From: Phlebotomus papatasi
Lineage: Eukaryota; Arthropoda; Insecta; Diptera; Psychodidae
Length of the DNA: 64,000 bases
Reading direction: 5' to 3'
Assembly: GCF_024763615.1 (NCBI RefSeq)
Contig: NC_077222.1
Span: 17,236,001 to 17,300,000 of the forward strand
The position numbers and the translations under genes were made by a program. The notes beneath the pieces are model-generated. The model searched no databases. It saw only the letters and a program-made list of their open reading frames with translations, and was not told where the DNA came from. Positions 56,501-64,000 of the stretch are shown here, piece after piece. Position 1 is the stretch's first letter; each line of letters starts with the position of its first letter.

Positions 56501-59500
56501 TGAGCTATTGTAGCAGCCAGGAATCCGGCCACAGCTCGTGTGATATGGGCATCATTCCACCATTCAGGTGTCGTTGAGTGACCTATCCATTGGTAGACCA
56601 TTTCTTGAGCAATGGTGAAGTAACTCGCTTGGAGAAGTTCGTTTTCTCTGCGGAAGGAAATCTTCAAAGTTTGGAAGAAGAAAATTTTCAATAAACTCAC
56701 TTGAATACGATCAATCCCCAATTGTCGATGGGCTTGACTGTTGTCAGCCCAGGAAGAGCAACAATATTTAGATTACAGATGGGGTATTCAGACCCCCAGA
56801 ACCCTTCAAGAGCCTTCTGAATATTGTGAATCTTCTCATAGAGTGTCGGGAAAGCTTTTTCCATGCCTGGCTGACAATATACCTTCACCTTTTGCTCTTG
56901 TCCCTCTGGCAGTGTTTCATCCTTGACCACAACAAGTTTCGACATCAAAAATCCCAGGGAGAAGGTTGATATCCCTGGGATCAAATTGAAGTGATCTACC
57001 ACTGTTCCAGGTTCACCGTCCCTTAGGTCCCAATATTTAATTAGTATTCATTAATAAAAGAGTAGGGGAAAGTACTGTCCCTTCGAACGTTCATGCCTTC
57101 GAATAATGCGAATTTTCTCTTAGTTTTCCTAAGAAACTTACATATTTCTTTTAAATTTTAGTTGGCTTATCATCAATTGTTGATAATTCCGTGATAATTT
57201 AGTGTAAATCTCTTACGAAAAAGAAAAGAAATTCACATTATACGAAGGCATGAACGTTCGAAGGGAGAGCACTTTTCCATAATATGCTTTATTCTTACAA
57301 TGGTTCTGTGCTAAATGGATCAGTGTTAAAGAGAGTATGGTAATCCTTCGGACGAGAGATGCTAACTTCGAACGCTTCTTTGAAAGCTGGTTCATCGAAG
57401 CATGGGAAAAGACGTCTAGCATTGTTCGGCTTGAACATAGTTGCTAAGAATTCCCTGTAAACAAAATATTTTAGTATAGATTCTTTTAAGAACATCGTAA
57501 AGTAAACCTACGTCTTAGTTCCATTCTTGTCCAAGTATGATCCCTTGAACAAACCCTCTGCACTCTCCCAGATCATGCCATTGAAACCGATCTCTAAGTC
57601 GAGAACTGTTCCATTCTTTACAGTATCCACGAGGTAGATGACAAATACGGATTTTTTGGGAGTATGAGAGGCCCTTCGGATTCTCACATCCGTCGAATTG
57701 AGTTCATCCCTGAAGATACAATCAAGGCTTAGTTCTTGAATTGCTAAAATAAAGAAGGCACTTACGAATCTTCTTGCTCCAGTACTCTCTTCAATTTGAT
57801 GTCTGATCGCTCGATATGTAATTCTTGGTGAGCATTGAGAGTAATCCTGTCACTGGTCTCATTGCACTGGACAATGATCCTGACTTTTCCCGTGAACGTG
57901 GATTCTGAGAGATTAGGACGAAGGTCGAGGGTGTAGTTTAGAGGAATGAAGTCCCCAGGAAGGCGAGTATCAGAGATGAGAGAATATGTCGAGGACAAGT
58001 CAATTCCACGACGGACTCTCTGTTAAAAAGTAAGAATTTTGTATAATTTATGAAAAAGTTATCTACACTGAGAAAAAAACGCGGGTGCGATTAACTTTTT
58101 TTCCTCATAACCTTGACACTTTATAGGTGTAAAAATATATCTAATTTTTTAATGTTAATTTTACACCCTTTTAAGGGTAAAATTAACATGGAAAAGGATA
58201 ACTTTAACCCCTAATACACCTAAAAAGGGTAATATTTACACCGATTTCGGTTCAATACTGCAGGATAAAATTAACATCTCTGGAATGTTATTTTTACTTT
58301 TTCGGATTTCTCTCAGTGTAAAAACATAATTACAACTACAACCCTTATACAGGGGTCAGTCCTAAACCATTCACAAGGCTTAATAAGACTTTCAAGTGAT
58401 CTAACAGATTTTGAAATATCATTGCAATTAGCTGTTATTCAAAAATACTGAAGACCGCTTTATATTAAGATTTTTTTTCAAATTAGAGATTTATCTAAGT
58501 TCCTAAAAATCTCAAAATTTCTATTTAAGTGGTTTTTTTTCTAAAAATTTTGCCTGCAAAGAAATTAGAATTGTTAAACTGTATGTGTAAACCCTAGGTC
58601 TGGAAACCCTTACACTAAGAAAAAAAGGGGCTGCGATTAACTTTTTTTCGCCATAACTTTTTAACACTTTTTGAGTGTAAAAATATATTAACATTTTTTA
58701 ATGTTAATTTTACACCTCTTAAGGGTAAAATCAACATGAAAGAGGGGTAACTTTAACCATTAATACACCTAAAAAGGGTAATTTTTAGAACGTTTTAGGA
58801 TCTATACTGCAGGGTAAAATTAACATTTCCGGAATGTAATTTTAACTTTTTCGGATTTCTCTCAGTAATATTAATCTAAATATTTACTTCAGCTCAGTTA
58901 ATAAAAATCGATTATACAATTATAGGGCTATTCATTAGCTTTAATTTTCATAGTCATATTTTATGAAGGTTTATCATCTAAACTGCTTTAAACAGCTCAA
59001 AATATTATAAATTCTTAATAACTCAATAGAAAAAATAATAAAATTTAAAATAAAAAATAAAATTGAAGGCGGTTTATTTTAAAAGAAATATCATTTGTTA
59101 ATTTTATTAAGTATAAATTAATTAAACTGTTTAAATAAGATAAAATTAATCTATTTTTGTAATTGTTATTATTTTTCTTATCAATTTTCTCTTTATATTT
59201 TTTTTTAATATGATAAATAATTCATTTAAATTTTTAATCAAATAAAACTATCGAATAGTCTGCGGTCTTTAATGGGCTATAAGCCAATAAGACCTTATAG
59301 GTAAGGTGGAAAAAAAATATCGAATTCACTTATTCAATTTTAAAATTATATTTTTATTTATTTTAATAAATAAAAAAAGAATCCTATTAGTTGATTTATT
59401 CAAATAAACGTAACGTAATGATTTAAAATGGTTAATTTTATGGAGATTTTTGGTATTAACAAGAATCAGAATTAACTAATTTTATTATGGTGATGAGTCA

Positions 59501-61618
59501 TTAGGGGAGACTGGGGCAAAAAGTCACAAAACGGATATTTTATTTTTTACAAGCTACTCGAGCGCTTCAAAAATTTCTAATTAGCGCAGTTTTATACGAA
59601 ATTCACCGCTATACAACGTTGTGAAAGTAATATTCCTCTATTTTGTAAGGAAATACGTTTATCGAGACGATTTCTAAAAGGTAATTTTGTGACTATTAGA
59701 CATAGGGTATTAACTATTAGACATTGTAGACATAGGGTATTATCATATTTTGATTCTCTTTATTACGGGCTTCCGTAAATTTGAAAAAATACCTAGAGGA
59801 CATATTTTCATAGAAAATTTATTCATCTACACCTTTGTAAAACATTATTTTCTCTACGAGAAAAATGAGAAAACGAGAAAAGTGAGAAAACGAGAAAGAG
59901 CTTTTCAAGCTATTTTAGAAAAACAGAACACACAAAAAACTGCAAATCGTTTGACCAATGCAAACAACAAGCGGCGAGACATGATAATGACGTTTCTTTT
60001 CGCCGTGAGACATCAGAAATTGTTTCGGTTTTTGTTACTTTTTGCTCTATACCTTTTGTTACTTTCTACCCCAAGTGGCCATTTTTAATAAAAGGATTTC
60101 TGGAGAAAAGAACCTTTGTGAAATTCTAAAATACATAGCGGATTCGTATTCAAAGAATCCTAATTATTTGGAAAATATTCACCAGTGCATCAATTTTAGA
60201 AAATAAGTAGGTAATAATTGTTATCTTCTGCAAGGAAAATATTTCAAAAATAGGGCTAAAAATTTCGATATTTTTTATTTTCTAAATTCCTTGTTTGAAT
60301 TGTAAGAAACTTACGACATTGAAGAAGACCTATGGAGGCTACCTTTTGAGCCGCTATCTTTTTTACCTTGGAAGATATTGAATTTTGAATTTCTCGACTT
60401 GTACCTTTTTGCCCAGTCTCCCCTACTCTTGACAAAATTTTGTTTTAGCTGAGATTTTTTCAATCTCAGTTTAAAACACCCTCTGAAAATAGATTTAGAT
60501 TTCAGTTTATTTTATGTTTTTTAGATCTACGAATTTTAAGACTTTATAGTGCATTTTTTGATTAGATTCTGAGTTGCGACCTTCTCGTATAATAACAGAT
60601 TATAAGTTTGCAGTGGTTACCTAATTAGATTTTAAGTTTCTTCACATGTATTGTGTTTCCAATTCTTTATAAAAAATAAATTGCAATTAGGGTAAGTGTG
60701 CCAAATTCCGGCCAGCTTGCAATTTCGGCCACCTTTTTTGTTCCTCGAATTTTCATGAACTTTTAGATTTTACGTACTCTAGAGATTATAAAATGCAAAA
60801 GAATAACAAAAAATGTAGTTTGGACAAACGAGATGACGTGAAAAAGATATTGGAAGAATTGCCGAAGGGCAAGGAACTATGAGAATGAAGGTGGCCGAAA
60901 TAGGGCACCAAAGCTATGTCTATATTTTCATTCATTTTAAAATGTATTAAGAATGATTTTAGAGTAAATAAAGACGGTAAGCTCTTTAAAGGGTTGCCAG
61001 CAACACTCTTACAAAATAAAGAATAAAAGAAATCAATTTGTATTTAAAATATTACATTTTAAACCTGAGACGTTGACGCTTGCATGCAACTATGCCGAAA
61101 TTTTATCACACTTACCCTATATCTATTAAAATAATTTAGTTCGATCGCTTTTTCTATTATATTAGCCGGTACTTAATAATTTTCAGAGCTCTAGCCAATC
61201 AAATATTTACCTTTACATAATTCTTACTACAAAAATTCAATATTCCTAAATTGGAACTGTATTATTTCACCTTAAACAATTTTTTCGTCTTTTTGCTTTT
61301 GTTCGCTGACAACTAATTTGCAAAATTTTCCCTAAGGGTGTCTACACATTGTAAGCAGTTTTCGTCAAATATGGCTCTTTTGAAGGAAATCTGTCTGCAC
61401 TGCTGTAAGTAGAAATTTCAAAATTCTGTCAAAAATACGATTTTTCACGAAAATTGCTCCCAATGTGTAGAGGCCTTAACTGCAATAAGAACAACTTTAT
61501 AAAAAAATATTTCAATACACTGTCTTACATCTCTCACCGTAAAACGGCTCTCACAAATACATAGCAGCGTACAGAAGATAAGGATGATCATCTGGGGTGA
61601 AACGTAAGCTTTCTCCAT
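50564..61618 (-). CDS. M1 (gluzincin) aminopeptidase-N-like protein, probably catalytically dead, 937 aa, nine exons
   Basis: Exons on the minus strand: 61618-61538, 58019-57766, 57709-57512, 57454-57299, 57021-56701, 56647-56291, 56235-56052, 55983-54986, 50828-50564. All junctions keep frame and use GT-AG; the fifth exon's acceptor is weak. Residues about 1-24 are a signal peptide (MEKAYVSPQMIILIFCTLLC, cleavage near CES). The protein shows the M1 order: N-terminal beta domain (LPGDFIPLNYTLDL), ARRLFPCFDEPAFK, the ALP...NWGL region, the TPEWWND helix, and an ERAP1-like C-terminal domain. The zinc site is lost: HEXXH reads QEMVY (351-355), the third ligand Glu is Arg374, GAMEN is KPIDN, and the transition-state Tyr position reads Cys. 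No GPI or membrane tail is seen at the end (SKFMG), so it is probably secreted. An alternative exon 1 donor six nt further on also fits the phase. A CAG acceptor-like site upstream of the ATG (about 61660) hints at a 5' UTR intron. Confidence 0.9.
50829..51520. other. Aminopeptidase intron 8, right of the last exon
   Basis: AT-rich low-complexity sequence, nothing recognised. Confidence 0.3.
51521..51986. repeat. Nested fold-back MITE (GGAATGTAGGCATGGTTCG family)
   Basis: Two related units: 51521 to about 51768 and 51770-51986. Both start GGG(T/G)AATGTAG(A/G)CATGG, contain CAAACGATGCGAATTTTCTC, and end CCATGCCAACATTCCCC or GAGAGTACTTTCCC. A third relative lies at 57063-57280. Confidence 0.7.
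52480..52820. repeat. Inverted-repeat element with hammerhead-like end (aminopeptidase intron 8)
   Basis: CTTCTCCTCCTTTATTACTC at the left pairs with GAGTAATAAAGGAGGAGAA at the right (about 52470-52530 and 52780-52820). The right end reads CTGATGA (52764-52770), one A, stem GGGGC/GCTCC (52772-52776 with 52783-52787), GAAAC. The left copy has lost CTGATGA (CTGTAGA). The word order resembles ends of Penelope-like elements that carry hammerheads; this is inference. Confidence 0.55.
53522..53657. mobile_element. piggyBac-like MITE with TTAA target duplication
   Basis: TTAA at 53518-53521 and 53658-53661 flanks a 136-bp element with ends CCCTTTAAGGACG and CATCCTTAAAGGG. TTAA duplications are diagnostic of piggyBac-type insertion. 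Confidence 0.65.
53662..54985. other. Aminopeptidase intron 8, left of exon 8
   Basis: AT-rich with no exon or element recognised. Confidence 0.3.
57063..57280. repeat. MITE in aminopeptidase intron 4
   Basis: Fills most of the 277-bp intron (57298-57022). Left AGGGGAAAGTACTGTCCCTT then CGAACGTTCATGCCTTCG; right arm is the complement ending GGGAGAGCACTTTTCC. Shares arms with 51.7 kb. Confidence 0.75.
58066..58318. repeat. CACTGAGA MITE, copy 3 (aminopeptidase intron 1)
   Basis: Reverse orientation. Flanked by TA on both sides (TA|CACTGAGA ... TCTCAGTG|TA), the target duplication expected for Tc1/mariner-type elements. Confidence 0.8.
58613..58866. repeat. CACTGAGA MITE, copy 4 (aminopeptidase intron 1)
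   Basis: Only 295 bp from copy 3 and in the same orientation. Left end CACTAAGA, right end TCTCTCAGT. Confidence 0.75.
58867..59502. other. Aminopeptidase intron 1, AT-rich stretch
   Basis: More than 75% A+T by eye, poly-A/T runs, nothing recognised. Confidence 0.3.
59503..60424. mobile_element. Second copy of the GGGGAGACTGGGGCA element (aminopeptidase intron 1)
   Basis: Ends AGGGGAGACTGGGGCAAAAAG and its complement CTTTTTGCCCAGTCTCCCCT. Same terminal repeat as 15571-16526 but different interior. The 112-aa reading frame inside (59750-60088) has no recognisable domain. Confidence 0.65.
60689..61118. repeat. AGGGTAAGTGTGCCAAATT element, copy 4 (aminopeptidase intron 1)
   Basis: 430 bp, both ends present (AGGGTAAGTGTGCCAAATTC ... 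CACACTTACCCT). Closely similar to copies 2 and 3. Confidence 0.8.
61332..61478. repeat. MITE with GTCTACACATT ends (aminopeptidase intron 1)
   Basis: GGGTGTCTACACATTGTAAG at the left, AATGTGTAGAGGCCTTAA at the right. Short arms (TTTTCGTCAAATA / TTTTTCACGAAAA). Ends resemble the dimer at 512-725. Confidence 0.5.
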
Positions 61619-61947
61619 GGTGATTCCCACGAGAAAAAGCTCAAATATACTCCCTCTGAAAAAAAGGGAAATAAGTGACAAAGAGGCACATCAAACACAC
61701 TGTTGTGCAAATATGAAATGAATGGGTTGTTTTTTTTGATAATCACACCATGCAGAAATACTCTTATCTACATTTTTCTTTATAACTTATTATTACGTAG
61801 CGTCGAACAAATACACCAAGCTATTAAATCTAGAAAAAATGTCTTTAGGTGTTCCTTCCCAGAGAGAACTTATTTTGTATTTCAGTTGATTCAAGTGTTT
61901 CAGAGAGTGTGGTTTGATTTAATTATTCTACATAAGTTTTCCAAGCC
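61619..61947. promoter_or_regulatory. Short divergent intergenic region (putative shared promoter)
   Basis: 329 bp separate the start codons of the minus-strand aminopeptidase-like gene and the plus-strand lectin-like gene. No convincing TATA or Inr pair was found. A TTTTTTTCAG tract on the minus strand about 40-55 nt upstream of the aminopeptidase ATG looks like an intron acceptor, so its transcription start may lie further upstream and overlap the neighbour. Confidence 0.45.
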
Positions 61948-63351
61948 ATGATTAAATTATTCACTATTTTTCTTTTTATTATAAGTTTTGAAATCAGAAT
62001 GGCATATACATATAGCAATGAAGAAGTATGAAATATTTTAAAAATTAAAATTTTGGGCTTTTTCCTGATGAATCATTGCATTTTGTGTAATTTCTATTCT
62101 CAGACGTGTCCAACTTATTATCACACAACTTCAGAGAATGTCACAGTTTCTTGGTCACCAGAAGTATATACCTTTGCAGATTTCGATGGATACTTCTATA
62201 AAATGTATAATCAGATATTCGGTACAGCTCGCCCGGAGATAGAGAATGTTGTGAATAGTGATCCCATGTGCTTGGATGACGAAAAACTCCTTGTTAGGAG
62301 ACTATGTACAAGTGGTGCTTGGTATCCTCCTGATCCTCCGAATTGTACATATACACAAACACATTTGAAAAATATGTCTTCCTGCCCAGAACCATTCTAT
62401 GAGATTAAACGTGAGGGAGAAGACGTCCTATGTGTTCTAGTGTCTGATCCAAAAGAGTGGAACAGTGACTGTATTCAGTGGGGTGTCAGTGATAGTATTC
62501 TACATCTTGAAGAAAAGGATTTTCAAATCGTTCGCGATTATCTTCAAAAAAGGCCTGAGGAAAATTTCTGGCTTCCGCTTCGGAGCTTTGGTCAGTTTCT
62601 TCCATTTCTTTGGCATCTTCCGGGAGGAGACAATTTTGGCAGAGTCTTTGACGAAGATAGATTCAAATACTGGACAATGGAAGGAGAGAGGCTGCCTGAA
62701 GGGAATTGCCTGTCCATCTCCGGAAAAGACAATTTTAAAAGAATATACATAGAAGATTGCAATAAGAACTACTCTACAATATGTATTTATAATGAAAAGA
62801 AACCTCATCTTCAGCTGGCCTGTCCTCGACAATCTTACACAGCCAGGTACAACAGAGACCAGGACCAATGTCTCAGTGTACTGAACGTAAGCTCAGGAAA
62901 GTGGAACAATTGTGATCGTCCTTTTGTAGCGAATACTAAGGACAAAATAATCTTATATCGTGAAGTCCGAAAGGAATTTTATGAAATTCCTTCGAATCAA
63001 CCGTGTTTCGGTTATTTTTACGACAGCAGTTTCTCTGAGAATTTTCGTTGGTCCCTTAAGGTTTGGAGGGAAATTAAAGATACGGTAAATTCTGTATTCT
63101 GGTCACCTATATTGCACTCTAAAGACAGCTATTATGTGGTACCAGTACATGCCTCGGTTATGACTTTAAATCCAGACGGTCTGTGGAATATTGTGAAAGA
63201 TGCTAAATGTGAAGTATGTGGAAAAGCCGTGGAAATGTATCCGCCAGAGCTCAGTATTATCTTCAATGAGAGACACCAAAGTTTAGAACTAGTGGTATAT
63301 TCAGGAGAATTCTTATGGCGTAGAGATGACGATGATTCAGGTAAAGATTAA
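61948..63351 (+). CDS. Secreted/ectodomain protein with hormone-receptor-like Cys motif and C-type-lectin-like domain (possibly 5' part of a larger gene)
   Basis: Exon 1, 61948-62025, encodes a 26-aa signal-peptide-like start (MIKLFTIFLFIISFEIRMAY). It is followed by a GTATGA donor and a phase-0 acceptor at 62103/62104; the joined frame reads SNEE|TCPTYYHTTSENVT. Residues about 82-107 (CLDDEKLLVRRLC to WYPPDPPNCT) resemble the HormR/HRM motif of family-B and adhesion GPCR ectodomains. Residues about 110-235 fit a C-type-lectin fold: CPEPFYEI, W..DC, an EEKDFQIVRDYL helix, EGNCL and DC...STICIY. A further Cys-rich segment follows. The frame stops at 63351 (TAA), but a GTAAAG donor at 63341, after DDDDS, suggests splicing to exons beyond the window, for instance a GPCR membrane domain. 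The gene is divergent from the aminopeptidase-like gene, starts 329 bp apart. The family is not firmly recognised. Confidence 0.75.
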
Positions 63352-63859
63352 AAATAATTTCAGTTTAGTTTGTAATACTTAAAATAGCGCAACATTCCAA
63401 AGATGAGTCAGATTTTGTCACAAGCCAGACTAAATAATTATTTTTCTTCTATAAGATAGGAAGTATATAATTTGATTACTGTATTTATGGCGTCTACACA
63501 CTAGTAGAAATTTTTAAAAAAAATTCCTTTTTTAAAAAAAATTCTGACGTTTCTGCCTACAAGGATAGGGGAAATTTTCTTTAAAAAGGCATTTAAAACA
63601 AAAAATTAAAAAATAAGAAAAAGAAATTTAATTCAGTTGATGAGCTATAATAATTGCTAGACAAAATGTTCTACAATCATTTTGTCAAAAAATTTATTAT
63701 AATAACCGTATAAATTTTTCGCACTTAAACATTAAGGTTGGATAGTTAAAATTGAGAAAAAATAATAACGATTGGCTTTTTTTTAATCCTTTTCTATAGC
63801 TGATAAATGCATAACAATTAAATTTAATGAATGGTATACTAAATCTTGTATAAAACGGG
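63352..63859. other. AT-rich stretch after the lectin-like frame
   Basis: GGCGTCTACACACTAG at 63487 is a lone end of the 512-725 MITE family. No exon or clear polyadenylation signal for the upstream gene was seen, which fits the gene continuing further. Confidence 0.35.
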
Positions 63860-64000
63860 TCCTGGTCAAAATTCTGAAAGCCACAATCCTGAAAAAGTCA
63901 AAATTTTGAATTTTGACTATTAGGTATTTTAGCCCATTCGAAATTTTGGCTTTTCGGAATTTTAGCTTTTTGGGTTTTTTGACATATTCAGGATTTTGAT
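63860..64000. repeat. Partial copy of the GGTCAAAAT/CCGAAAGCC element at the window edge
   Basis: GGTCCTGGTCAAAATTCTGA then GAAAGCC, with mirrored TTTTGGCTTTTCGGAATTTT units near 63945. Cut by the window end. Confidence 0.6.

Noticed and set aside
57021..57060. Intron retention or a different exon 5 start in the aminopeptidase-like gene
   Set aside because: The acceptor CCTAAG is weak, but it is the only nearby AG that keeps the phase and yields LDGEPGTVVDHF, which fits the family. Kept with reduced certainty.

Overview
This is an AT-rich, intron-bearing metazoan window, almost certainly from an insect. The alpha-tubulin and the regulator of MON1-CCZ1 are insect-like, the introns are short GT-AG introns typical of Diptera, and the core promoter carries an arthropod TCAGTC initiator. 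A nematoceran fly (possibly a sand fly) is my guess; the sequence does not prove it. Most of the window is non-coding and densely packed with short palindromic DNA elements (MITEs and fold-backs).

Layout. 1-22.2 kb is gene-poor. It holds fold-back repeats, two tRNA-derived SINE-like heads, a degenerate GC-richer repeat field (about 8.4-9.5 kb), a 103-bp satellite with about 14 units (12.96-14.45 kb) and one isolated candidate exon at 17.43-17.65 kb. 22.7-25.8 kb is a compact plus-strand pair: an unrecognised charged coiled-coil protein, then the orthologue of RMC1/Bulli, a partner of the Mon1-Ccz1 Rab7 exchange factor. 29.9-50.5 kb is best read as one alpha-tubulin gene. A TATA/Inr/DPE promoter and a first exon ending exactly at ATG|GTGAGT lie at 30.0-30.25 kb, followed by a 13.2-kb intron full of fold-back elements and three coding exons at 43.5, 46.6 and 49.6 kb. 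One of its introns carries a large 15-17 bp minisatellite. 50.56-61.6 kb, on the minus strand, is a nine-exon secreted M1 aminopeptidase-like protein whose catalytic residues are nearly all replaced (a pseudoenzyme). Its 3' end converges on the tubulin gene, and the two appear to share a palindromic polyadenylation signal. 61.95 kb to at least 63.35 kb starts a divergent plus-strand gene for a secreted or ectodomain protein with a hormone-receptor-like Cys motif and a C-type-lectin-like domain; it may continue past the window.

The genes do not form a pathway. The main themes are two tight gene junctions (convergent tubulin/aminopeptidase, divergent aminopeptidase/lectin), a heavy load of MITEs inside introns and promoters, and a recurring hammerhead-ribozyme-like motif whose stem II changes in a compensatory way between loci.
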